From NCBI GenBank assembly GCA_010024215.1, contig RGHK01000027.1, positions 1-9,499 of the forward strand: DNA of 9,499 nt, in the 5' to 3' direction. The notes beneath the pieces are model-generated. The model worked only from the letters and a program-made list of their open reading frames with translations. It had not been told where the DNA came from and made no database searches. Shown here in pieces: positions 1-7,158 of this stretch; within the stretch, counting starts at the first letter, position 1, and every line of letters begins with the position of its first letter. The DNA comes from Pseudomonadota bacterium (lineage in GTDB: Bacteria; Pseudomonadota; Gammaproteobacteria; Magnimaribacterales; D2472). The position numbers were made by a program, and so were the translations under genes.

Positions 1-15
1 AATAGGCATCTTAAA

Positions 16-1911
16 TTGGCTAAAAATTCATATGATGCAGAAGCAATCGAGGTCTTATCAGGTTTAGATCCTGTAAAAAAAAGACCTGGAATGTATACGG
101 ATACATCCAATCCTAATCATTTAATCCAAGAAGTCTTAGATAACTCAGTTGATGAAGCACTATCTGGACATTGCAGTAATATCAAAATCTCCATTTTAAA
201 AGATGGAAATATAAAAGTTTCTGATAACGGAAGAGGGATGCCAGTAGATATACATCCTGAGCATAAAGTCACAGGGGTTGAATTAATTTTATGTAAGCTT
301 CATGCAGGAGCAAAGTTTTCAGGTGATGATTATAATTTTTCTGGAGGCCTGCATGGTGTAGGAGTGTCAGTTGTTAATGCTTTATCTGAATCGCTTGAAG
401 TAAGAGTCAAAAGAGATTCAAAAGAATATGAAATATCATTTAATAATGGAGATAAAGCCTCAGAATTAAAACAAGTTGGTGAGGTTGGTCTAAGAAATAC
501 AGGAACTTCGATAACCTTTAAACCTAATCCAGTTTATTTTGAGGATATTGAAGTTCAAATTAAGTCACTAAAACACCTTCTTAAAGCAAAAGCAGTCCTA
601 TGTCCTGGATTAACAATCGAATTTAATAATGAAAAAAAATCTAACGATAAAGAAAAATGGTTTTATGAAGATGGACTGAAAAGTTATTTGGTTGAATCTT
701 CAGAAGGATCTGATCTTGTTCTGGAAGAATCAATGGTTTGCTCAAAGTCTGGAGATACACAAGAATTAGAATTTGCAATTAATTGGTCACCAAAACCTCC
801 AAAGAATAAGCTTGATGAGACTTATGTAAATTTAATCCCAACTGCTCAGGGTGGCTCGCATTTGAATGGTTTCAAGTCTGGATTATTAGATTCAATCAAA
901 GAGTTTTGTGATTACAGAAATCTATTACCAAAAGGCCTTAAAATTAATGCAGATGATGTAATAAACAACGCCATTTTTATAGTTTCATCAAAATTACAGA
1001 ATCCACAATTTGCAGGCCAGACTAAAGAAAGATTGGATTCAAAAGATCATATGTCATTTGTAGCAAGTACTACTAAAGATACATTTAGTATATGGCTTAA
1101 TACCCATACAGAAGAGGGTGAAAAAATTGCAGAGCTTGCAATCATATCAGCTCAAACTAGAGCAAAGGTTTCCAATATTGTTGAAAGAAAAAAAACATTT
1201 AAGGGCCCTGCTTTACCTGGAAAACTATCAGATTGTAATAGCCAAGATTTAAACGAAACTGAACTATTTCTTGTTGAGGGTGATTCTGCTGGCGGTTCAG
1301 CAAAACAAGCAAGAGAAAGATCTTTTCAAGCAATAATGCCGCTTAGAGGTAAAATTTTAAATACGTGGGATTTAGAAAGTGCAGAAATAATTAAATCTCA
1401 AGAAATCAAAAATTTATCAACTGCGATAGGAGTACTTCCAGGGAATAGTGATTTAAGCTCATTGCGCTATGGAAAAATTTGTATTTTAGCTGACGCTGAT
1501 TCTGATGGACTACATATAGCAACATTACTATGTGCTTTATTTTTAAGACATTACAAGCCACTGGTGCAAGAAGGGAGAATATATATTTCTATGCCACCTC
1601 TATACAGGATAGATTGTGGAAAAGATGTCTTATATGCTTTAGATGATGTTCAAAAAGAGGCAATAGTAAAAGATTTTAAAAGTAAAAAGGGTAAGCCTAA
1701 GATAAATATTCAGCGATTTAAAGGTTTGGGTGAAATGAATCCATCGCAGTTAAGAGAGACTGTTATGGACCCATCTTCCAGACAATTAGTTCAACTTTCA
1801 ATTAGCTCAAGTGATAATGCTAATTCTATGATGGATCTGCTTTTATCTAAGAAAAATGCTTCAGCAAGAAAAGAATGGCTTGAGAAAAAAGGATCGCTTG
1901 CAAAAATATAA
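16..1911 (+). CDS. parE: DNA topoisomerase IV subunit B (ParE)
   Basis: ParE is the ATPase subunit of topoisomerase IV, which with ParC decatenates replicated chromosomes in the cytoplasm. The 631-residue product is almost the same length as E. coli ParE (630) and aligns end to end from memory. GHKL ATPase motifs are present: E39 and N43 in EVLDNSVDEA, D70 with GRGMP at 72-76, and GGLHGVG at 110-116. The transducer QTK loop is at 335-337. The TOPRIM domain has EGDSAGG from E421 and DADSDG at 493-498, which bind the catalytic metal. PLRGKILN (442-449), in the quinolone pocket region, looks ordinary. The start is TTG, chosen because the N-terminus then matches the family. No in-frame stop lies between it and the window edge, so a start just outside the window cannot be excluded. 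An AGG at 4-6 could serve as a weak ribosome binding site. parC follows after 2 bp, so the two are surely cotranscribed. Confidence 0.97.
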   Translation: MAKNSYDAEAIEVLSGLDPVKKRPGMYTDTSNPNHLIQEVLDNSVDEALSGHCSNIKISILKDGNIKVSDNGRGMPVDIHPEHKVTGVELILCKLHAGAKFSGDDYNFSGGLHGVGVSVVNALSESLEVRVKRDSKEYEISFNNGDKASELKQVGEVGLRNTGTSITFKPNPVYFEDIEVQIKSLKHLLKAKAVLCPGLTIEFNNEKKSNDKEKWFYEDGLKSYLVESSEGSDLVLEESMVCSKSGDTQELEFAINWSPKPPKNKLDETYVNLIPTAQGGSHLNGFKSGLLDSIKEFCDYRNLLPKGLKINADDVINNAIFIVSSKLQNPQFAGQTKERLDSKDHMSFVASTTKDTFSIWLNTHTEEGEKIAELAIISAQTRAKVSNIVERKKTFKGPALPGKLSDCNSQDLNETELFLVEGDSAGGSAKQARERSFQAIMPLRGKILNTWDLESAEIIKSQEIKNLSTAIGVLPGNSDLSSLRYGKICILADADSDGLHIATLLCALFLRHYKPLVQEGRIYISMPPLYRIDCGKDVLYALDDVQKEAIVKDFKSKKGKPKINIQRFKGLGEMNPSQLRETVMDPSSRQLVQLSISSSDNANSMMDLLLSKKNASARKEWLEKKGSLAKI

Positions 1912-1913
1912 AC

Positions 1914-4172
1914 ATGAAACAACAAGAACAAAAAACTTCAATAAGTCTTAAACAATACGCTGAAGAGTCATACTTAAATTATGCTATGTATGTCATATTG
2001 GACAGAGCATTGCCCAACATTGGAGATGGGCTAAAGCCAGTTCAAAGAAGGATTTTGTATGCTATGTCTGAGCTTGGCTTAGATGCTGGCTCTAAATATA
2101 AAAAATCAGCTAGAACTGTTGGAGATGTGATTGGTAAGTTTCATCCTCATGGTGACAGCGCTGCATATGAAGCAATGGTTTTAATGGCGCAGAATTTTTC
2201 TTTTAAATATCCTTTGGTAGATGGCCAAGGTAATTGGGGCTCACAAGACGATCCAAAATCATTTGCTGCGATGAGATATACAGAGTCCAAGCTTACTAAG
2301 TTTGCTGATTTATTAATATCTGAATTGAAATCAGGAACAGTTGATTGGCAACCAAATTTTGATGGCTCTCTTTTAGAGCCAGTGATTTTTCCAGCCAAAC
2401 TTCCTTCTATTTTATTAAATGGTACTTCTGGAATCGCTGTTGGAATGGCAACAGATATCCCATCTCATAATATTAACGAGGTTATAGATGCAACAATTCA
2501 TGTTCTTGAAAATCCCCAGGCGGAGCTGAAAGAGATTCTTAAAATTATTAAAGGTCCTGATTTTTCTAATGAAGCGCCAATTATTGCAAGCAAAGAAGAA
2601 CTCGAAGAAATTTATTCAACTGGAAGGGGTGGCTTTAAAGCTCAGGCTCACTGGTTCCAAGAAAAAAATGAAATCATTATTAACGCTCTTCCGTATCAGG
2701 CTTCAGGCTCAAAAATACTTGAACAAATAGCAGACCAGATGCTTAAAAAGAAAGTTCCAATGATAGTTGATTTAGCAGACGAGGGTGATCATGAGGAGCC
2801 TGTAAGACTAGTTATTACTCTTAAATCTAACAGAGTAAATGCAGAAGATGTGATGAATCATTTATTTGCATCGACAGATCTTCAAAAAAATTACAGGGCT
2901 AATATGAATCTTATTTCTTTAAAGGGAGGCCCTAGAGTATTTTCATTAGTCGAGTTGTTGAGAGAATGGCTTACTTTTAGAAAAAATACAGTTACAAGAA
3001 AACTCGAACATCGATTAGATCAAGTTAACGATAGGCTTCATATATTAGAGGGCTTATTAATTGTTTATTTAGATCTAGACAAAGTAATTAAAATTATTAG
3101 AGAGTCAGATGAGCCAAAGAAAGAAATTATTAAAGCTTTTAAACTTTCTGATATTCAAGCTAATGCCATTTTAGAGATTAGGTTAAGGCAGCTAGCAAAA
3201 CTAGAACAAATAAAGTTGGAACAAGAAAGAGATCAGTTACTTGAAGAACAAGATGAAATTGAAAAGATTTTAAATTCCAAATCTAGATTAAAGACTCTGA
3301 TAAAAAAGGAACTATTGGATATCAGAGATGAATTTGGCGATGAAAGAAAATCTCCAATTAAAGAATCATCTGAAGCTAAAGTATTTTCTGAAGAGGATAC
3401 TCTTGTAACTGAGCCCATAACAGTAATTTTGTCTGAAGCAGGTTGGATAAGAAGCGCAAAGGGTCATGAGATAGACCCAGCGACTCTTTCTTATAGAGGA
3501 GATGACAAATTACAGGATTTTTGTAGAGGTAAAAGCAATCAGTTGGCAGTTTTTCTAGATTCAAATGGGAAGGCATACTCAATCCCTAGTCATTCACTGC
3601 CATCGGCAAGAGGTATGGGTGATCCAATTTCTGGAAGAGTGACTGCTGACTCTGGAGTTAAATTTATTTCATCCCTTATAGGCAATGAAGAGGAGAAATA
3701 TATGATTATGAACACAGCTGGATATGGGTACATATCTGAGTTCAAGAATATGATTTCCAATAAGAAATCTGGCAGAGCCTTTATGAAGCTTCCTGATGGC
3801 GCTGAGCTTCTTAGAGCTATAAAAGTTAGGAATGATCATGTATTCATTGCTGCTATTTCAAATATAGGAAGATTATTAATATTTAAAATTGATGAACTTC
3901 CAATCTTAGGAAAAGGCAAAGGAAACAAAATAATTAATATTCCTACAGCAAAATTTGTAGCAAAAGAAGAATTTATGGCTCATGCACAACTTATATCGCT
4001 TAATAGCTCGCTGCGAATTGAGAGCGGTAAAAGATTCCTTACGTTGAAACTGAAAGATTTAGAAAATTATATTTCAACAAGAGCCAAGAGAGGAAATATG
4101 CTTCCTCAAGGATACAGAAAAGTTGATAAAATGATTGAAGAGGTTGAACTTAACTCCCCAGAGACTGAATAA
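1914..4172 (+). CDS. parC: DNA topoisomerase IV subunit A (ParC)
   Basis: ParC is the DNA-cleaving subunit of topoisomerase IV. At 752 residues it equals the E. coli ParC length. The winged-helix and tower core contains the active-site tyrosine Y122 in AAMRYTES. The quinolone-determining segment HPHGDSAAYEAM (77-88) keeps S82 and E86, the positions of E. coli S80 and E84, so no classical resistance change is visible. A charged helical stretch near 425-475 is the coiled-coil gate region. The C-terminal beta-pinwheel begins near residue 500 (GWIRSAKGHEID) and includes GKGNKIINIP near 666-677. Near the C-terminus, TRAKRGNM stands where E. coli ParC has GRRGT; a true GyrA box (QRRGGKG) is absent, which favours ParC over GyrA. 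The ATG lies 2 bp after the parE stop and has no Shine-Dalgarno sequence, so translation is probably coupled to parE. The last 23 bp overlap the end of the convergent aminotransferase gene. Confidence 0.97.
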   Translation: MKQQEQKTSISLKQYAEESYLNYAMYVILDRALPNIGDGLKPVQRRILYAMSELGLDAGSKYKKSARTVGDVIGKFHPHGDSAAYEAMVLMAQNFSFKYPLVDGQGNWGSQDDPKSFAAMRYTESKLTKFADLLISELKSGTVDWQPNFDGSLLEPVIFPAKLPSILLNGTSGIAVGMATDIPSHNINEVIDATIHVLENPQAELKEILKIIKGPDFSNEAPIIASKEELEEIYSTGRGGFKAQAHWFQEKNEIIINALPYQASGSKILEQIADQMLKKKVPMIVDLADEGDHEEPVRLVITLKSNRVNAEDVMNHLFASTDLQKNYRANMNLISLKGGPRVFSLVELLREWLTFRKNTVTRKLEHRLDQVNDRLHILEGLLIVYLDLDKVIKIIRESDEPKKEIIKAFKLSDIQANAILEIRLRQLAKLEQIKLEQERDQLLEEQDEIEKILNSKSRLKTLIKKELLDIRDEFGDERKSPIKESSEAKVFSEEDTLVTEPITVILSEAGWIRSAKGHEIDPATLSYRGDDKLQDFCRGKSNQLAVFLDSNGKAYSIPSHSLPSARGMGDPISGRVTADSGVKFISSLIGNEEEKYMIMNTAGYGYISEFKNMISNKKSGRAFMKLPDGAELLRAIKVRNDHVFIAAISNIGRLLIFKIDELPILGKGKGNKIINIPTAKFVAKEEFMAHAQLISLNSSLRIESGKRFLTLKLKDLENYISTRAKRGNMLPQGYRKVDKMIEEVELNSPETE

Positions 4173-5355
4173 TAGATTTCTCAAATATCTTTAGACCTTT
4201 ATCTATTAAATCATCTTCAATGATTAGGCTTGGTGAAAACCTAATTGTATTTATATTTGCTTTTAGAATCATAAGCCCATTCTCATGAGACTTTTTAATA
4301 AGGTCATCAATATTACTTATAAAATTTAGATCAAACTCTATCCCAATCCATAAACCAGCAGAGGATATTTTTTTAAAACACTTATGTTTTAAATTGATAG
4401 CATTAAGCCTTTTTAAAAAAATTTTTTCTTTTCGAACCACAGTTTTGAGAAAAGATTTTTTAGATATCGTATCTACTACTGCTGAACCAATTGAGCATGC
4501 TATTGGTCCGCCTCCAAATGTTGTTCCATGAGAACCAACATTCATTGAATCTCCAATTTTACTTGATGTAAGAATGCCTCCCAACGGAAAGCCATTAGCT
4601 ATACCTTTTGCGAAACATAAAATATCTGGCTTAATAGCAAACTGCTCATAAGCAAAGAGAGTCCCAGTCCTTCCAATTCCAGACTGAACTTCATCTATAA
4701 TAATTAAAGCATTATATTTTTTAGCAAGTTGTTTTATTTTTGTAATAAATTTTTTATCAGCTTTTGTTATGCCTGATTGCCACTGAACTAATTCTAAAAT
4801 AACTGCTGAAGTTTTTTCAGAAAATAAAGATTCAAGACCCTCAATTTCATTATATGGATGATTTTTAATACCTCTTGGCAACGGAGCAAATCCATCTATT
4901 AGGTGCTTTGCTTTTGCAAGGGCAATTCCCATCATTGTTCTTCCATGGAAAGATGTAGAAAAAGAAATAATTTCATTTTTATCTTTCCTAAAATTCTCTG
5001 AGGTATATTTTCTTGCTGTTTTTATTGCTGCCTCAATTGATTCACCGCCTGAATTACAAAAGAAAACTTTATCAGCAAAAGTTTTTTTACTTAGCTTTTT
5101 TGCCAGTTCTACAGCTGGTTGATGTATATATAGGTTTGAAAGATGCCACATTTTTTTTGACTGTGCATTTACTATCTTTATTAACTCGTTGTTGCTATGA
5201 CCCAAATTTGTAACGGCTATACCGGCAGTGAAATCAATATATCTTTTATTGTTTTCGTCCCAAACCAGAGAACCTTTTGCTTTTTTGACAACAAATTCTG
5301 CAGGAGCGTAGAAAGGCACCGTATAATTAAAATATTCATTAATAATTTTTTTCAT
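4150..5355 (-). CDS. argD: class III PLP aminotransferase, probable acetylornithine aminotransferase (ArgD-like)
   Basis: This is a fold-type I, PLP-dependent class III aminotransferase of 401 residues (E. coli ArgD has 406). ArgD makes N-acetylornithine, and often N-succinyl-diaminopimelate, from the semialdehydes with glutamate as donor. The N-terminal YAPAEF, the FHGR loop (136-139), DEVQSGIGRTG with cofactor aspartate D221, the Schiff-base lysine K250 in FAKGIANGFP, HGTT (276-279) and IRFSPSL with carboxylate-binding R372 are all kept. Three motifs are odd: NSGGES (101-106) for the usual NSGTEA, ELVQWQSG (188-195) for EPIQGEGG, and GGGP for GGNP. The substitutions lie in the cofactor and substrate pocket, so the exact substrate is less certain than the fold; a paralogue acting on another omega-amino acid is possible. 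An in-frame stop at 5359-5361 fixes the ATG at 5355. No Shine-Dalgarno sequence is visible. It is divergent from the DUF2244 gene and overlaps parC tail to tail. Confidence 0.85.
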   Translation of the reverse strand: MKKIINEYFNYTVPFYAPAEFVVKKAKGSLVWDENNKRYIDFTAGIAVTNLGHSNNELIKIVNAQSKKMWHLSNLYIHQPAVELAKKLSKKTFADKVFFCNSGGESIEAAIKTARKYTSENFRKDKNEIISFSTSFHGRTMMGIALAKAKHLIDGFAPLPRGIKNHPYNEIEGLESLFSEKTSAVILELVQWQSGITKADKKFITKIKQLAKKYNALIIIDEVQSGIGRTGTLFAYEQFAIKPDILCFAKGIANGFPLGGILTSSKIGDSMNVGSHGTTFGGGPIACSIGSAVVDTISKKSFLKTVVRKEKIFLKRLNAINLKHKCFKKISSAGLWIGIEFDLNFISNIDDLIKKSHENGLMILKANINTIRFSPSLIIEDDLIDKGLKIFEKSIIQSLGS

Positions 5356-5359
5356 AGAC

Positions 5360-5365
5360 TATATT
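5360..5365 (+). promoter_or_regulatory. candidate -10 box of the DUF2244 gene
   Basis: TATATT lies 5 nt before the GTG start at 5371 and overlaps the opposing -10 candidate at 5363-5368. If used, the message would start at or next to the GTG. The alternative is a perfect TATAAT at 5322-5327 inside the aminotransferase gene, which would give a leader of about 37 nt antisense to that gene's start. Neither candidate has a good -35 element, so the choice is open. Confidence 0.25.
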
Positions 5366-5368
5366 GTA
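5363..5368 (-). promoter_or_regulatory. candidate -10 box of the ArgD-like gene
   Basis: On the minus strand these bases read TACAAT, one mismatch from TATAAT. The box ends 7 nt before the ATG at 5355, so transcription would begin at or one base before the start codon and give a leaderless mRNA. This fits the missing Shine-Dalgarno sequence and the lack of room for a leader. No convincing -35 hexamer is seen at 16-18 bp; a TTGAAC at 5380-5385 is too close (11 bp). In an AT-rich genome such boxes occur by chance. Confidence 0.35.
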
Positions 5369-5370
5369 TC

Positions 5371-5847
5371 GTGATTTCTGTTCAAAAAATTAGCGAGGAC
5401 AAATTTGTAATTTACATAAAGCCAAATAGTTCTTTGACAGGTTTTCATAGGGTGTTCTTTATCTCAAGCATTGCATTTATATGTTTAGGAATTGCTGTTG
5501 TTTTTTATTTTGTAGGAGCAATTTTAATTTTACCTTTTGCTGGTTTAGAAATAGCCATTTTAATTTTAGCTTTTTACTTAAACTTTAGATGGAGCAGTAA
5601 AAGAGAAAAAATTTCTATCTCTCAAGAGAAAGTAATTATTGAAAAAGGTATAAATAAAGCAGAGTATCGATGGGAAGAGTTTAGGACTTTTACTTCATTT
5701 CAAGTCTCTAAAGATATAAATAAATTATTAAAACTCAGTTTTCGCTCAAAGGGTAATGATGTGTTGGTTGGAGAGTTCCTAAATGAAGAAGATAAGATTG
5801 ATTTAAAGAATGAGATTTCAAAAATTATTGAGGTTTTAAATTCTTAA
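5371..5847 (+). CDS. DUF2244 family inner-membrane protein
   Basis: This gene of 158 codons encodes a small membrane protein of the DUF2244 family, whose function is unknown. A short N-terminal segment ending near NSSLTG is followed by two hydrophobic helices at about 27-49 and 51-71. The family hallmark LPFAGLE (54-60) lies at the start of the second helix, which ends in NFRWSSKR. The C-terminal part is soluble and beta-rich, with the typical pattern of a V-I-I-E-K-G strand (88-93), YRWEEF (99-104) and VLVGEFLNEEDKIDL (131-145). The reading frame stays open far upstream to 5197, but that part is antisense to the aminotransferase gene and unlike the family. The GTG at 5371 gives a normal family length. 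No Shine-Dalgarno sequence precedes it. It stops 6 bp before the end of the convergent phosphofructokinase gene. The family call is from memory of its sequence pattern; the GTG start is less sure than the family. Confidence 0.8.
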   Translation: MISVQKISEDKFVIYIKPNSSLTGFHRVFFISSIAFICLGIAVVFYFVGAILILPFAGLEIAILILAFYLNFRWSSKREKISISQEKVIIEKGINKAEYRWEEFRTFTSFQVSKDINKLLKLSFRSKGNDVLVGEFLNEEDKIDLKNEISKIIEVLNS

Positions 5848-5853
5848 TTAAAA

Positions 5854-7104
5854 TTATTTCCAACTAGGTAGACTTTTTTTAACCATACTTAGCTTAAAAT
5901 CATGAATATAAGGAATGCCATTTTTATATGGTGGGTTTGACTCTCCTTGAATAAGTGGCATTAAATAATCTATAGCTTTTTGAGTTATGTCCATTTTATT
6001 CTTTGCAATAAAACTCTTTGGTAATTTTTTTTCTAAATTTGCAATTTTTGAAAGGGGTGCTGGCTCAATGCTCCATTTATATTTAGGGCCTTTACTTCTA
6101 ACAATTATAGGCATGACTCCATTCATACCTTTTAAAGCAAATTTCACAGCTGAAGATCCAACTGCTTCCGCATGTTCAAGATCAGTTTTTGATGCAATAT
6201 GTCTAGCACTTCTTTGAAGGTAATCTGATACAGCCCAATGATTTTTTAATTTTAATTTAGTATTTATAAGTTCAGCAATAAAGGGCGCTACCCCACCAAG
6301 TTGCGCATGCCCGAATGCATCTTTGTTGGTAGACTCAGACAAAAAATGACCTTTTTTATTTTTGACACCTTCAGAAACAACGATCACGCAATAGCCATTT
6401 TTATTTACTATCTTTTTTACAGATGACAAGAATTCTTTTTGATCAAATACAACTTCTGGCAATAAGATTATATGAGGTGCATCACTTTTACCCTTTCTAG
6501 CCAAGGCCGATGATGCAGCCATCCATCCTGCATGCCTGCCCATGACTTCTAATATAAATACTTTTGTTGATGTCTCAGACATTGATGCAACATCTAAGGA
6601 TGCTTCAAGAGTTGAAGTTGCAATATATTTTGCAGCAGAGCCAAAGCCAGGACAACAATCTGTAAGTGCCAAATCGTTATCTACAGTTTTAGGTATAGCA
6701 ATACATTGAATGGGGTAATCAAGTTTCTGACTTATTTGAGACACTTTAAAGGCAGTATCTGCTGAATCATTACCACCATTGTAAAAAAAATATCCAATAT
6801 TGTGAGCCTTAAAGACTTCAATAAGTCTTGTATATTCCTTTAAGTTAGAATCTATATCTTTTAATTTATAGCGACATGAGCCAAAAACGCCCCCTGGCCT
6901 GTAACTTAATGATCTTAATGCAGAAATCGATTCTTTTGATGTGTCAATTAGATCTTCTCTAAGTGCTCCAAGAATACCGTTTTTTGCAGCAAAAACTTTT
7001 CCTATTTTTTTGCTTCTCTTTGCTTCCAAAATTAAAGCACCAGCTGTTGCATTAATTACTGCAGTAACTCCCCCAGATTGAGCATATAAAGCATTTTTTT
7101 TCAT
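5854..7104 (-). CDS. pfp: pyrophosphate-dependent 6-phosphofructokinase
   Basis: The enzyme interconverts fructose 6-phosphate and fructose 1,6-bisphosphate in the cytoplasm. The 416-residue chain has phosphofructokinase family A motifs: QSGGVTAVINAT at the N-terminus, RPGGVFGS (69-76), GGND (110-113), PKTVDND (138-144) with catalytic-base candidate D142, and MGRHAGW (188-194). Two positions point to PPi rather than ATP as donor: the glycine of the ATP-type GGDGS is aspartate here (D113), and the glycine before TIDND is lysine (K139). The length also exceeds the roughly 320 residues of bacterial ATP enzymes. PPi use makes the step reversible, so it can serve both glycolysis and gluconeogenesis. 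The donor is inferred from residues and not proven. The ATG at 7104 is preceded by an AGGA, and a run of eight A begins in its second codon. The gene is divergent from mpl and convergent with the DUF2244 gene. Confidence 0.93.
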   Translation of the reverse strand: MKKNALYAQSGGVTAVINATAGALILEAKRSKKIGKVFAAKNGILGALREDLIDTSKESISALRSLSYRPGGVFGSCRYKLKDIDSNLKEYTRLIEVFKAHNIGYFFYNGGNDSADTAFKVSQISQKLDYPIQCIAIPKTVDNDLALTDCCPGFGSAAKYIATSTLEASLDVASMSETSTKVFILEVMGRHAGWMAASSALARKGKSDAPHIILLPEVVFDQKEFLSSVKKIVNKNGYCVIVVSEGVKNKKGHFLSESTNKDAFGHAQLGGVAPFIAELINTKLKLKNHWAVSDYLQRSARHIASKTDLEHAEAVGSSAVKFALKGMNGVMPIIVRSKGPKYKWSIEPAPLSKIANLEKKLPKSFIAKNKMDITQKAIDYLMPLIQGESNPPYKNGIPYIHDFKLSMVKKSLPSWK

Positions 7105-7109
7105 TTAAT

Positions 7110-7113
7110 TCCT
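7110..7113 (-). promoter_or_regulatory. ribosome binding site of pfp
   Basis: On the minus strand AGGA stands 5 nt before the ATG at 7104, a normal Shine-Dalgarno position. It is one of only two clear ribosome binding sites in the window and supports the chosen start. Confidence 0.7.
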
Positions 7114-7145
7114 ATCTTAATATGTCTTAAAATTTTTTGTTAACG

Positions 7146-7151
7146 TATTAT
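7146..7151 (+). promoter_or_regulatory. candidate -10 box of mpl
   Basis: TATTAT ends 7 nt before the mpl ATG, so transcription would start at or next to the start codon. This is the same geometry as the box before the ArgD-like gene. The mpl start is fixed by homology (MRIHILGICG) and has no Shine-Dalgarno sequence, which fits a leaderless message. The -35 region (TGTCTT at 7123-7128) is poor. Confidence 0.35.
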
Positions 7152-7152
7152 A
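7147..7152 (-). promoter_or_regulatory. candidate -10 box of pfp
   Basis: The minus strand reads a perfect TATAAT. Transcription would begin near 7140 and leave a leader of about 35 nt that contains the AGGA ribosome binding site. No good -35 hexamer is seen at the expected place, which would fall inside the 5' end of mpl. The box overlaps a -10 candidate for mpl on the other strand. Confidence 0.45.
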
Positions 7153-7158
7153 ACTAAT

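Noticed and set aside
2147..2398. Open frame antisense to parC
   Set aside because: It lies inside the conserved ParC catalytic core on the other strand and encodes no recognisable protein.
3233..3582. Two open frames antisense to parC
   Set aside because: Both are opposite the ParC coiled-coil and C-terminal domain and are serine- or leucine-rich by-products of that codon use.
4141..4200. Possible terminator at the parC/ArgD-like convergent end
   Set aside because: No inverted repeat followed by a T run can be found on either strand.
5013..5213. Plus-strand open frame inside the ArgD-like gene
   Set aside because: It is opposite a conserved aminotransferase segment and has no family pattern; its hydrophobicity comes from reverse-reading lysine codons.
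5285..5327. TTGACA at 5285-5290 with TATAAT at 5322-5327 as a full promoter
   Set aside because: The spacing is 31 bp, far beyond the usable 15-20 bp. The TATAAT alone remains a weak alternative for the DUF2244 gene.
5197..5370. Upstream extension of the DUF2244 reading frame (58 more codons)
   Set aside because: It lies wholly or mostly antisense to the start of the aminotransferase gene, is unlike the family, and is not needed: the GTG at 5371 gives a normal DUF2244 length.
5358..5385. TTGAAC (5380-5385) and TATAGT (5358-5363) on the minus strand as the promoter of the ArgD-like gene
   Set aside because: The 16 bp spacing is fine, but transcription would start inside the coding sequence, after the only possible start codon.
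5987..6217. Plus-strand open frame inside pfp
   Set aside because: It is antisense to a conserved enzyme and has no ribosome binding site or recognisable domain.
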